Source of the DNA: Candidatus Gastranaerophilales bacterium
GTDB taxonomy: Bacteria; Cyanobacteriota; Vampirovibrionia; Gastranaerophilales; Gastranaerophilaceae
Reading direction: 5' to 3'
Length of the DNA stretch: 64,000 nucleotides
NCBI GenBank assembly: GCA_947589425.1
Contig: CANQAV010000005.1
Location: forward strand, 1 to 64,000
Numbering within the stretch: position 1 is the stretch's first letter; the number at the start of each line of letters is the position of its first letter. Below, in pieces: positions 48,147 to 58,800 of this stretch. Position numbers and translations under genes: made by a program. The notes beneath the pieces were generated by a model, which searched no databases, had not been told where the DNA came from, and saw only the letters and a program-made list of their open reading frames with translations.

Positions 48147-50460
48147 ATTTTTTTGCAATTTTATCAAAAGTTAAATTATCAAGGCGAATTTTAATATCTT
48201 TAATTCTTGAATTTATTCTCTGAATATTTTCGTTGTTTGATGTACCCTCTAATACTTTTTTTGCGCTAAAAAACTGTTCAAGTGCACGCTCATCATCACC
48301 TTTGTCATAATAAAATTCACCTGTTTCAAAATATACAAGCGCCTCTTTGAATTTATCACAAAGCTTTCTTGCGGTATTTATCGCCTCTTTATAATACAAG
48401 TTTGAAATGTTGTTATTTGTTTTAAGATAAATTTTTGTCAATTCTTTTTGTGAAAAATACATATTCTCAAGGTCATAGTTTTCACTGTCATATTGCAGAG
48501 CCATTTTTAAAAATTCACTCGCTTTATCATATTCCTGATGTTCGGTATAAATCAATCCAAGGTTTGTTAAAGAAGCGCTGTAATATTTATTTTCAGTCTT
48601 TTGAGAGCTTATCGTATAATTTTTCTTATAATACTTAACGGCATTTTCCGTATCCTGATTTTCATCATATAAAACCGCAAGCTTATAATAACATTTTGCA
48701 CTCAATTCATTGTTTTTGCCCAATGTATAAGAAAGAGCTTTTTCATAATCCGAAATTGCTTTATTTTTATCGGAAGAAGCACCTTCTATTTCTCCGAGTT
48801 CCAAATAGGCTTTTGCTCTGTAATTAGGAGGATTTGACTCGTTGTTTGCAATTTTTGTAAAACTTTCTTTTGCAATGTCTATTTTAAACAAATTCTTATA
48901 TGTCATGGCAATTAAAAATTCAAGTTCGCACTTTCTTGAGTCTTTTGTTTTAAGAGCCAAATCAAGGGCTTGGGTATAATAATCTCTTGCAGCATCATAC
49001 TCAATCAGATATTCATGATTTTTAGCACAAAGGGTATACAATTCAATTTTAAATTCATTATCATAATCAGCCTTAATCGCTTTTTCGAGTTCTTCCAAAG
49101 CGGATTTGTAAGAATATTGGCTTGTTAATTCACGAGATTTATTTATAAGCGAAACTATGTATCTGGAATTTTTTTCTTTGCTCAGCTCTTTATTGTTTTG
49201 TTCTTCATTTTTTGGATGCTTTTCATCTGCCGTTTCCTTCAGCAAAAGTTGTTTTTTTTCTTTAATTTTGGTTAATTTTTCAGATAGCTTTGATTTTTGA
49301 AGCTGACTTTCATCCTGCCAATTCTGTAAATTTATACCCAAATATGACAGTTCGTTTTTATCTTTATTTTTTATTTTTAAGGCGGGTACGGATGCATAAA
49401 ATTTATCAAGTTCTTTTCTGATAGATTCTCTTGATAGTCTTAAAAGCCTGTCTTTCGGGCTTTTTGTAAGTTCGTTTTCGTATATTTTAATCAGGGTTTT
49501 ATAATAAGAATATTTTTCCCTGACTGAAAATGAAGATGTTATGTATTCCCGAAAATAGTCTTTAACATATACTTCGTCTTTAAAACGACTTAATAAAAAA
49601 TTTTTAACGAGATAGGAAATATAATCAACATTACCCAGTTTATACTCTTTAATAAAAAATGTTCCGACGGGATGAGAAAGACTACAGAGCATTCTAAAAA
49701 GACCCTGATGTATATTTGGAGTTAAAGATACGAATTTTGAAACCATAAACTCTTCCCAATCAGTATTTATAAGTTGATTTCTCCGCTCAAAATCCGCAGC
49801 CAAATCCTTTAGCTTGACGCCTGTTGTAAGACAGTATTTAATGCTCATTTTAAGATATAGTTCAAGCCCTCTTGTTATTTCGTAAAAATTCTCGCAGAAC
49901 TCTTCGTCATCTTCTTCACAGTATGTTTTTATAATGTTTTTAAAATTTTCTTTGTTTTCTTCCTGAATTTTTAAATTCTTAATTCTGAGATTTTTTGATT
50001 CAAAAGGATTTTTGTCGCTGTTTCGTGAGACGATAATTAATTTTACTTTTTCGTATCCCGCAAGGTGAGATAAAAAATCCGTAATTTCACGACTGTCCTC
50101 AACCTTTTCATAATTTTCAACCGCTATAATGCAATTATTATTAATTATTTTAAAATAATGACTTACTTTCTCTTTAAAATTATTTGATGCAAACTTTTTT
50201 AAAGCAATTTTTTGAGAAAGGGAAAAATCTCTTAAAGCATCATAAAAATTAAGCAAAAAATCATCTATTACCGAGTTTTCAAAACAAAAATGCCAAAACG
50301 CAAGGTTGTTATCTTCAAGCATGGGGATTACTTTATCTATTGCTTCGCTTTTGCCTGAGCCCTTCGGTCCGCTTACAAAAAGTAAATCATAAGAAGATGT
50401 GGCAAATTCTGTTATTTCGTTTATAATAAAATTATTAAATTGAAAAAAACCTTGTGTCAT
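48139..50460 (-). CDS. P-loop (STAND-like) ATPase with TPR repeats
   Basis: The 773-aa protein starts with an ORC/STAND-like ATPase: Walker A SGPKGSGKS (about 30-38), Walker B CIIAVENYEK (about 113-122) and sensor region KLIIVSRNSD. A helical part and a Lys/Glu coiled coil (LSEKLTKIKEKKQLLLKETADEK, about 385-410) follow. At least seven TPRs then span about 430-740 (DYYTQALDLALKT, YRAKAYLELGEIEG, CYYKLAVLYDENQDTENAVKYYKK, ASLTNLGLIYTEHQEYDKASEFLKMAL). The layout resembles bacterial NLR-like sensors and signalling ATPases, but no effector domain is present. It is coupled to rsmG. Confidence 0.75.
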   Translation of the reverse strand: MTQGFFQFNNFIINEITEFATSSYDLLFVSGPKGSGKSEAIDKVIPMLEDNNLAFWHFCFENSVIDDFLLNFYDALRDFSLSQKIALKKFASNNFKEKVSHYFKIINNNCIIAVENYEKVEDSREITDFLSHLAGYEKVKLIIVSRNSDKNPFESKNLRIKNLKIQEENKENFKNIIKTYCEEDDEEFCENFYEITRGLELYLKMSIKYCLTTGVKLKDLAADFERRNQLINTDWEEFMVSKFVSLTPNIHQGLFRMLCSLSHPVGTFFIKEYKLGNVDYISYLVKNFLLSRFKDEVYVKDYFREYITSSFSVREKYSYYKTLIKIYENELTKSPKDRLLRLSRESIRKELDKFYASVPALKIKNKDKNELSYLGINLQNWQDESQLQKSKLSEKLTKIKEKKQLLLKETADEKHPKNEEQNNKELSKEKNSRYIVSLINKSRELTSQYSYKSALEELEKAIKADYDNEFKIELYTLCAKNHEYLIEYDAARDYYTQALDLALKTKDSRKCELEFLIAMTYKNLFKIDIAKESFTKIANNESNPPNYRAKAYLELGEIEGASSDKNKAISDYEKALSYTLGKNNELSAKCYYKLAVLYDENQDTENAVKYYKKNYTISSQKTENKYYSASLTNLGLIYTEHQEYDKASEFLKMALQYDSENYDLENMYFSQKELTKIYLKTNNNISNLYYKEAINTARKLCDKFKEALVYFETGEFYYDKGDDERALEQFFSAKKVLEGTSNNENIQRINSRIKDIKIRLDNLTFDKIAKKYD

Positions 50461-50654
50461 AATACTATTTTACAAAAATTATAAAGGTATTTGCAACAGG
50501 GGATACTTCTTTTAATGTATTGCGTCAAAATCTTAATTAAAATGATTGGGTGTATATTTTACGTTATTAATATTTGTTAAGAAGGCGCGATAAAAAGGCA
50601 AAAAATAAAGTTCAGAATTATTTATATATTTGTGTTGGTTATTTTGGGGTTAAT

Positions 50655-51656
50655 ATGCAGCAAATAAAAAATCCAAATCCAGATAGCTTATCTCCGGTAG
50701 GTTATTATGTATCGGACAAAGAAAAAAAGGCAAAATTTTATAAGCATGAATCTCACATTTATAAACAAGGACCGCTTTCGGGAGTTAAGGCGGGAGTACA
50801 CAAATTAACCAACGACATTTTTACATATTTCCCCAAGGGTTTTTCGGGTTCTAAAAACAGCGATTTCTACGAATATTTATCTTTAGGCATGGTACCTTAT
50901 ATTATAGGCAGTGCAATGCTTATAGCCCTTAGATGTGCCGCAAACAAAAATTTCAACCAAGCTGACAGTGCTGCCGCAGGCGAAATAGCAAAAAGAGCGG
51001 GTGCGGGTGTTGTATTATACGGAATTGGAAAATGGCTCTCTCAAAAAGTTTCAAGAGCACTTGTTCACCATTCAACGGGTATACCTCTTGATATGCGCTA
51101 TATCAAAAAAGTCAATGAAGTTCCGGAGCCGGGACGTGAGAAAGGACTTGTACGTACACAATACCCCGGAGTATACGACAGTGTTGATTTCTACAGAAAA
51201 GACCTGCTTGCAAAAGACGGCGAGTTAAATTATCACAATGTATATCACCACTCCGATATTGCAGCCAAAAAAGCAGGCTACAAAAATAAATTAAATGCAT
51301 CAAATCAGACAATGAACCCCAAAATTAAAGAGCTGAAATCAAGAGAAACAGCCCTTGAAAACATAAGCAAATATGTCAGTGCATCTTTGGGAGTTGCTTT
51401 GGGCTTCCAAAAGGCATTCGGAAAAATCAAAATCAAAGAGCCAAAGAGCTATATTTATGCCCTGAAAAACGGATTTATCCAGCTTTGGCAGGGTACTAAC
51501 AGGAATTTAATTACAAAACACTACGGCAAAGCTTTAATTATAGGCTCTGTACTATCCGCACTTTTAACGTGGATAATTCCTTCAAAAGAATTTAAAAAAC
51601 ACGAAAACACACTCAAATCAACCGTTGATACTACAAAAGAATACGAGGTGGGCTAA
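50655..51656 (+). CDS. Membrane protein, lineage-type, unknown function
   Basis: The 333-aa protein starts at ATG 50655 (GGGGTTAAT ribosome-site-like); a TTG at 50574 is unlikely. Hydrophobic segments lie near LSLGMVPYIIGSAMLIALRCA (about 78-98), AGVVLYGIGKWLSQKV (about 118-134), YVSASLGVALGFQKAFG and ALIIGSVLSALLTWIIP near the end. Tyr- and Lys-rich loops lie between. No family is recognised. It is the first of four overlapping or closely spaced genes ending with two GH13-type enzymes, and its stop overlaps the next start (TAATG). Confidence 0.65.
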   Translation: MQQIKNPNPDSLSPVGYYVSDKEKKAKFYKHESHIYKQGPLSGVKAGVHKLTNDIFTYFPKGFSGSKNSDFYEYLSLGMVPYIIGSAMLIALRCAANKNFNQADSAAAGEIAKRAGAGVVLYGIGKWLSQKVSRALVHHSTGIPLDMRYIKKVNEVPEPGREKGLVRTQYPGVYDSVDFYRKDLLAKDGELNYHNVYHHSDIAAKKAGYKNKLNASNQTMNPKIKELKSRETALENISKYVSASLGVALGFQKAFGKIKIKEPKSYIYALKNGFIQLWQGTNRNLITKHYGKALIIGSVLSALLTWIIPSKEFKKHENTLKSTVDTTKEYEVG

Positions 51657-53944
51657 TGGTTTATATGAGTCCGTTTTTAAGCAATCAATTACAAAACAAA
51701 GGATACCAAAGCGCATCCTCAAAGAACAGTGTCAATGAACATGCCCGTCATGAAGCAATTTATCAAAACCTTACAAGACGTGCCAACGAAGTAAAGCCAA
51801 ATGAAGCAAAAGCCGTAGTTTTACAAGAAGACCCTTTTACAAGAGCAATATCGTGTATAAAAGATACGAAAAAGGACTGTGTTAACCTCAAAAACGTTAT
51901 AAAAACAGGAAAAATTTCCGACAACAATTTAGGAAGAATTAATGATATAGGCTTGAAAACGGGAGTTATGTTAATAGCAACCTTCCTGGCTTCTCATGCA
52001 AAAACAAAAACTCAAGCTTTAATGGAATTTATAGGCGGCTCAACTTTTGTTGCCGCAATGACCTTCTGGCCCAAAATTTTCATCAATCTTCCCGCAAGAT
52101 TAATTCACGGTTTCCCGATTGACCAAAAATATATAAGCGCACAGGGCGATAAAAAAGATTTCTTCCTTGATAATCAATTTATTGTTTGGGATGCAATGCC
52201 AAAAGACCAAATGAAAAAATATGCAAAAAAAGCAGGTATTGATTACGACAGTGAAAACGGCGAAGAAAAAATAAGACGCAAAATGCAAAAAACAGCCCTT
52301 CAAAACAGAACTCTCAATATGGCTGCAATAGGTTTTGCAACACCTTTAAGCGCTGCTTTGGTCGGCAATTTCGTTGAGCCCAAAGTAGAAAGCGCCGTAA
52401 TCAAACACGAAGCCAAAAAAGTTCAAAAAATATTTGAAGAAAAAGGAATTAAACAACATCTTAAAGATGTCCGCCCCGAAGTTAAAAATACGGGTGCAAT
52501 AAATGATTTATTCGCTTCATATTCGCAAAAAGGCGCTTTCAATAACGAATTCTTCAAAAAACTTGCTCAACTGCTTCAACTTGATGATATCACGGAAAGC
52601 CTTAAAGATTGCGATGATTTAAAACCCGTAAGAAAATTAAACAGTGCGGATTTAGCCGAAGAATTGAAAAAACTTTATAAATCAAAAGCAAAGGTTGCTG
52701 ATACCGATGAACTCTATGAAATTCTCTATAGTGCAGCCGCTCCCAAGGCAAAAAGCTTTTTGGTTAACCCCAGAGAACTTATGCCGTTTATACCTGATGA
52801 AAATATTGCATCAATAATTAAATCCGTAAAAAACAATCCGACATTGGAAAATTTAGAAAAAGAACTTGCCAAAAACGGTATTAAGAGCAAACATACAGAA
52901 AGTATTATTGCTCAAATTAAAACCGATAACGCAGGGTTTGTTGATACCGTAAAATCTTTAAATCAGAATGTAATTTCTGTTTTGAGAGCAAGAGCAAAAG
53001 CATATTTAAATACAATTAACCCGATAATAGGCTCAAAATCCGAATCAATATACACAAAAACTTTCAATGAAACAATGAAAGACTTCTTTAGCCGCTTCAT
53101 TCCTAAAAAGGGCGGTATGGCTAAATTAAAAAGCTTAAAAGAAGGTGATTTGAGTGCAAGTTATAATGCTCTTCAGGAATTTTTCAAATCTCTTGTTAAA
53201 GATACTCCGATTGATTCCGATGATTATATAAGCCTGATTGAAAGTTTAAAACCGAAAAGCGTTGATTTAAATGCAAATGCACTGATTTCTCAATTTGTAT
53301 CAGACCGAAATCTGGCAAATATTGCTGATATAAGCTCAATCCAAAACAATTCGGCAAAAGAAATCGTAAAATCCATCACAGGTTACAAAAACGAAAAAAC
53401 AGGAATATTCACTTTACTGAAAGACTTTATAAACAAAAAACAAGTTGACATGCAGTCAATTCAATCTAAAGCAATTATTTGCGCAAATGTTGAAGCAAGA
53501 TTAAAACAAGGCTTAATACAAATTGGCGGCAAACCTATAGGCGATATTGAAACAAAACTCATAAGAGATTTGATTTATGACGGAAATATTTCAAAAAGAA
53601 TGAACGCAGGTCAACTTGCGGATAAAGTTAACTATAAAGCAATACTTAATGCCGTTTTCAAACCTGAAGCATTTGAAACCGAAGAAAAAATCATGCCGGG
53701 AATTAAAAACTTAATAACCAAACTCAAAAATCTTGACGGCTCACAAGGCGAAAACTATTTAAGAACAACAAGTTTCAGCGAACTTGTTAAAAATTATGCA
53801 ACCAGAATATACAACAACAAATGCTGGATGAAAATTTTCGGAACAATGGCAATTATTTTGACTGCAGTGACTTTATTAATACAGCCCTTCTTCGGCAAAA
53901 TTGATAAAGAATATCCCGAAGAAAAGAAAGGAGGAAACAGATAA
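51656..53944 (+). CDS. Large membrane-associated protein, unknown function
   Basis: The 762-aa protein has hydrophobic segments near the N-terminus (LKTGVMLIATFLASH, about 101-115; FIGGSTFVAAMTFWPKIFINLPARL, about 124-148; TLNMAAIGFATPLSAALVGNFV, about 218-239). A long soluble helical region of about 480 residues follows, and one helix at the C-terminus (IFGTMAIILTAVTLLIQPFF). The element IHGFPIDQKYISAQ resembles a similarly placed element in the preceding gene (HSTGIPLDMRYIKK), hinting at a related fold. GAGGTG provides the ribosome site. Overlapping TAATG junctions on both sides imply a fixed operon. Confidence 0.65.
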   Translation: MVYMSPFLSNQLQNKGYQSASSKNSVNEHARHEAIYQNLTRRANEVKPNEAKAVVLQEDPFTRAISCIKDTKKDCVNLKNVIKTGKISDNNLGRINDIGLKTGVMLIATFLASHAKTKTQALMEFIGGSTFVAAMTFWPKIFINLPARLIHGFPIDQKYISAQGDKKDFFLDNQFIVWDAMPKDQMKKYAKKAGIDYDSENGEEKIRRKMQKTALQNRTLNMAAIGFATPLSAALVGNFVEPKVESAVIKHEAKKVQKIFEEKGIKQHLKDVRPEVKNTGAINDLFASYSQKGAFNNEFFKKLAQLLQLDDITESLKDCDDLKPVRKLNSADLAEELKKLYKSKAKVADTDELYEILYSAAAPKAKSFLVNPRELMPFIPDENIASIIKSVKNNPTLENLEKELAKNGIKSKHTESIIAQIKTDNAGFVDTVKSLNQNVISVLRARAKAYLNTINPIIGSKSESIYTKTFNETMKDFFSRFIPKKGGMAKLKSLKEGDLSASYNALQEFFKSLVKDTPIDSDDYISLIESLKPKSVDLNANALISQFVSDRNLANIADISSIQNNSAKEIVKSITGYKNEKTGIFTLLKDFINKKQVDMQSIQSKAIICANVEARLKQGLIQIGGKPIGDIETKLIRDLIYDGNISKRMNAGQLADKVNYKAILNAVFKPEAFETEEKIMPGIKNLITKLKNLDGSQGENYLRTTSFSELVKNYATRIYNNKCWMKIFGTMAIILTAVTLLIQPFFGKIDKEYPEEKKGGNR

Positions 53945-55845
53945 TGATGAATATTCAACCAATCAGTCCAATCCTTTCTCAAAGATTAAACATTCAAGCT
54001 CCAAAGCAGAGTTTGCCCACAGGTCAAATTGGAACAAATGTTCAAACATATCAATACAGTCCTCTTTTAGCTCAAACGATACTTGCGCAAAACAAACAAA
54101 TTCTGCCTCAAAAGGTAAACGCTCCAAATCCTGTTGAAAATACGGTTACGGAACAAAATGCATATAAAAACGATTTAAATTCACTTCTTACAACCAACAG
54201 AGCAAACATATTAGCCGTTATTCCAAGAATAATGAATGCTAAAGATACTGACGGAAATGAGCTGATACAAGGTGATGAAATATCGGGAAATCTTGTAAAT
54301 GCCGTTGACAGACTTCAAGATATTAAAGAGCTCGGAATCAATACTCTCCATGTTCTTCCTATTCATCCCACAGGAAAACAGCATGCCATGGGTACAGCCG
54401 GCTCATTATATGCGCCCGCTTTATTCGTTGAAAAAAATGGTGATTTAGCAATTGACCCGGAACTTGTAGACGAAAATCCCGCAAAAGAAGCAAGAGAAGA
54501 AATTGAAAAAATCTACAAACAAAAAACAGGTAAAGACCTGACCAAAATGGACAAACACGACCCTGATGTAAGATATGCTCAAACAAAATATTTCATAAAC
54601 AAATGCCACGAACAAAATATTCGTGTTATGCTTGACCTTCCTTCCTGTGCAAGCCTTGATTTCGCCCAGGCTCATCCCGAGATGATGGCAAAAGAGGCGG
54701 ACGGAAAAGAAAAAGTCCCCGGAGGCTGGCAGGACATAAGAATGTTTGAGCCGTTTGAGGACGAACAAAACAGAAAATTAAATAAACCGCTGTTAGATAT
54801 GCATAAAAAATATGTAGATGCTTGTATTGATCTTGGTTTTGACGGAATAAGAGCAGATGTGGGCAGAGCAAAACCCGTTGAATTTTGGCATGTAATAATC
54901 AACTATTCGCATGCAAAAGACCCCGAATTTGGCTGGCTTGCAGAAACATATACCCATGAAGATGCATCTCCTCAGCTCAATATGCCATACGACAGACCCA
55001 AAGAGCTTCTTCAAGTAGGTTTTGATTCATATTACGGACAGTACCATAACTATAGCGACTGGATGGACGCTAAGACTTTATATGATTACGTAAGAGAAAA
55101 TATTGACATGAACAACGAAATCGGTCAGCCAAAATCTCTTATCGGCTCTTTTGCAACCCATGATGACTCTTCTCCGATGTTATACGGCGGGGCTCCTTGG
55201 CTTATGTTTACTTCAATTCTTCAAAGTATGCTCCCTCAAGTAAATCCGTATCTTACGGACGGACTTCAAACGGGTGATTACTACACCTTCCCCTATGACC
55301 ATGCCATAGTTAAAAACACTCAGACCGATAACAACGAGTGCACAGTCCACACCGGAAGAATGGATATATTTAATAAATCAAGAAAACCGGGCGGTGATTT
55401 TCCCGAAATATCAAAAGTTATAAAACAAGCATTCGCCCTGAGAAACAATACCTATAACGAATTAAACGAAAACTCTCCCGTAAAATTGCAGATGAACAAT
55501 TCGCAAGACGTTATAACAAAAGGCTCGTTCATCATACTTCCGACCAATAATCCTGAAATTATAGCTTTTGCAAGGCACAAGGAAGGAAAAACGCTTTTAT
55601 TCATAGGTAACAGAAATGTTAATCAAACAGCGGGCGGAACAATTCAAATTCCGGGACTTAAACCGAATCAGCAATTTAAAAACTTAATGCCTAATTACGG
55701 CGAAGAATCAAAATTCCAAAACAACAAAAACGGCACAATTAATGTTGAATTAGGTGCATCAAGGGCATGTGTCTTTGAAATTGATGATGCCGACATTCAA
55801 ATACTCTCAAAACCCGAAAATGTAATGCAGCAAAAATACCTATAG
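53944..55845 (+). CDS. GH13 alpha-amylase-family enzyme
   Basis: The 633-aa protein has an Ala/Gln-rich N-terminus and then a GH13 barrel. INTLHVLPIHPTGKQHAMGTAGSLYAP is the early barrel region. Catalytic residues are in place: nucleophile D305 (GIRADVGRAKP), general acid E334 (WLAETYTHED), and transition-state D407 in the HD position (FATHDDSSP). A C-terminal beta domain (FIILPTNNPEIIAFARHKEGKTLLFIGNRNVN) completes it. The arrangement is closer to maltosyltransferase-like GH13 members than to plain amylase, but the subfamily needs a profile search. No signal peptide is seen, so it probably acts on intracellular glucan. Confidence 0.82.
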   Translation: MMNIQPISPILSQRLNIQAPKQSLPTGQIGTNVQTYQYSPLLAQTILAQNKQILPQKVNAPNPVENTVTEQNAYKNDLNSLLTTNRANILAVIPRIMNAKDTDGNELIQGDEISGNLVNAVDRLQDIKELGINTLHVLPIHPTGKQHAMGTAGSLYAPALFVEKNGDLAIDPELVDENPAKEAREEIEKIYKQKTGKDLTKMDKHDPDVRYAQTKYFINKCHEQNIRVMLDLPSCASLDFAQAHPEMMAKEADGKEKVPGGWQDIRMFEPFEDEQNRKLNKPLLDMHKKYVDACIDLGFDGIRADVGRAKPVEFWHVIINYSHAKDPEFGWLAETYTHEDASPQLNMPYDRPKELLQVGFDSYYGQYHNYSDWMDAKTLYDYVRENIDMNNEIGQPKSLIGSFATHDDSSPMLYGGAPWLMFTSILQSMLPQVNPYLTDGLQTGDYYTFPYDHAIVKNTQTDNNECTVHTGRMDIFNKSRKPGGDFPEISKVIKQAFALRNNTYNELNENSPVKLQMNNSQDVITKGSFIILPTNNPEIIAFARHKEGKTLLFIGNRNVNQTAGGTIQIPGLKPNQQFKNLMPNYGEESKFQNNKNGTINVELGASRACVFEIDDADIQILSKPENVMQQKYL

Positions 55846-55893
55846 TTATCGGATATAAAAAATCGGGAATTTTAATACAATAAAGGATAAGTT

Positions 55894-58800
55894 ATGGATT
55901 TATCAATAAATAAAATAAAAAAACAAGAACAAAAAAACGATTTAAATTTCAAAGGGATAAAAGGCGTATTTCTTCCCGACAACAGTCCTGTTTTAAGATT
56001 TAACCCTCCTCCTTTCAGAAAAGGCAAAGAAAGAGTTGTTCTTCAAATAGCAATGCCGGATTATGACAATGAAACAAACAGCTATCTTTTTCCGAAAGAA
56101 GATGATATTGAAGAAATTGATTTCATTGGAGACAAACCCATTGAACTGCGTGACAATAAAATGGCAAAATATGCAAATGCAATAGCATACAGATATAAAA
56201 TTACTTCAAATGACGGCAGTACAAGATACGCAACCGACGGTTTTAAATCCATAAAATCCGATGACGGCAAAGAACTAATGAACATAATTTATCTTGGAAA
56301 CGGCGGTTTCGGCATATCTCCGAAAGCAGGCACAATGCGCCATACTTTTGTAGACAGCGATGTTGCTCTTGATAAAGAAAATAAACCAAAACCCTACGAT
56401 AAAAATTTTGTAAGAAACCATTTTAATGTTTTGGGAGGCTCTACAAAAGGCTTATTATACCTTTTAACAAATACCGATGAATTAGATCCTTATACTTGGA
56501 TTTTATCAACTCCCGATATCGGCGTGGATAAAATATCTTCTCATAAATATTGGCCAAATAATCTTTACCAATGTAATGATATGGATGCTTTTAAAAAATT
56601 TAATTTTGAATTATTTAAAAGAGGAAAAGGTTATATTGCCGATGGCGCATTCACTTCTCAAGGGCTTGAATCGCCAATTGTACAGCATATCTTAAAATGG
56701 GGGCAGGATTCACCGTTTTACAACATGCTTAAAATAGACGGAAGAATTCAGCTCGGAATTTTGCCCGATAAAAACCCGAAGGGCAACAATCCCCTTGAAC
56801 ATATAGGTATAAAGGTTGTAAATCCGGTAACAAGTGAAGCATACAATAAAAAACTGCCGACATATATACAATTTTATGACGACAGACTTGCTTCACAAGC
56901 ACAATTGGAAAACCCCGATACGTTGATTGAAACCTATGACAATCCAAACCCGAAAGACCATTACGAAACCGTTTCTCATCAGGATTCCGTTATACCATAT
57001 TATTTTGAAATCGATCCGAGCGGCAAAAAGGCAAGTGTTTTCAAAGATGAAAATTACATGCTTTTAAAAGATATTCCGAACCTCGGAGATTTTCTGACAT
57101 TCCCCAATTTTACAATTACCGACAAAGAACACGCATCCGGCGCATCATTTTGGGACGGCAACAGAGACATTATCAAAATGAATTTATCAAATCCTGATAT
57201 AACAAAGGAAAATCAGGAAGGTTTACAAAATGCAAGAAACTATTTATTTGGTGTCGCTACCTTTTGGACGGAAGCAATTCAATCTTATCTGGTTTTAAAT
57301 ACAGCCTTATCAAGCGAAAAAGAAAAAAAAGAAATTGCAAAAAATAACGGCATAGACAGCGCAAAATATGATGAAATTAAAGAACTGATAGCGCAAAACA
57401 AGGTTAAGCTGCCTATTCTTGAAAATGCAAAACCGATTTCGCAATATATTAAAGAATTTCCTCTTCAATCAATTGAAACTCATCCTGCTTTGAGCGCAAT
57501 TTTTGCACAACCCCAATTTAACAAGGAACTGTTTGATTCAAAAACCTTATCAAAACTTGAAACAAGCATAAATGCAATTATCAAAAATTCAATCCCCGAA
57601 GAATATCAAGGCAATGAACAGTATAGGCTTTATGTCGAAAAACTGTATACAAATACAATTATTCGTCAAATTATAATTAATGCAATTGACCCCGGTCTTA
57701 TACAAAAAGACGGCTCGACCGATTTAGAGAAATTGAAAACAACGGGCATAAATTCTCTGACTCCTAAAGCTTATGATCCTGAAGAAGAAAGACACCTTGT
57801 TGTTTCTAAAATAAAGAAAAATATCAACAGTTTTGATGCACTGGCACTCCAAAACAAAATAAAAGACGAATTAATCGGCATCAATCTTGAAGATTTCAAA
57901 TTAGCGGAAAGTATAGTTCTTCAAGGTCAGGGAGGACTGGGCTGGAGATTTGATGCGGCAAAAGATATCGCAGATTTAGACTCCGTAAGAGACGGCACCA
58001 CAACGTTTGATTTTGTATGGAACGGGGACGAACTTCATCCGGGAGTACGCTCTTTTTGGGAAACATTTATAAATAACATTTATAAATACAATCCTTCGGC
58101 TTTTACAATAGCTGAAGTTACAAGTTTATCCGAATTTGCAAAATTCAAAGATATTGAAAGCGGAATGGCTTTTGACCCGAAATTAACAAAAAAATTTCAA
58201 TCAAAAAGCGAAGATGAACAAAATATCTGGGAAGAAGGTGTTGTATATGAGCTTGAGCGCACTTTCCACGAAAGAGTTCACTCAACCACCGGCTCAAACT
58301 ATGACAAATATTTCAATAATCTTTCCAATTTTATAGGTGTTGACCCCGAACACGGTTATGATATTAATGCTAAAGCAGGTGATGTAAAAGCACTAAAAGG
58401 TTTAATGGAAACTTTTATCAAATATGCAAATCCCCGTGAAGCAATATATACGCACATGTTCTTTGATAACCACGACAAACCCAGATTGCTTCACACCCTT
58501 CCTTTAGATATGAATTTATTCTTATTTGATGATGTTGCGGCAAAAGGAAGCAATGCCAAAAACTTCTCGGAAGCAAATCCTGTTTATAAACAAATGGCAT
58601 ACGATGTAACGGGAAGTGATGACTATGAAAATATGTCCTCTAAAGCAATTGCGGTTGCATATTTTATGAAAGGGGAAATTGAAAAAGCTTATGAAAATGA
58701 CCCCGAAACAAAAGAAAAACTCCTTAAGGCTCTTAGTGAATTAGCGCTCGGCAAGAAAAATTCCTCTTCGCCCATAAACTATAAAAGAGCTCAAGCATTC

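Noticed and set aside
50574-50654. N-terminal extension of the 50655 membrane protein from a TTG
   Set aside because: The extension is basic low-complexity without ribosome site; ATG 50655 has GGGG upstream.
54359-55014. Minus-strand frames opposite the GH13 gene
   Set aside because: They are overlapping antisense frames explained by the GH13 coding bias.
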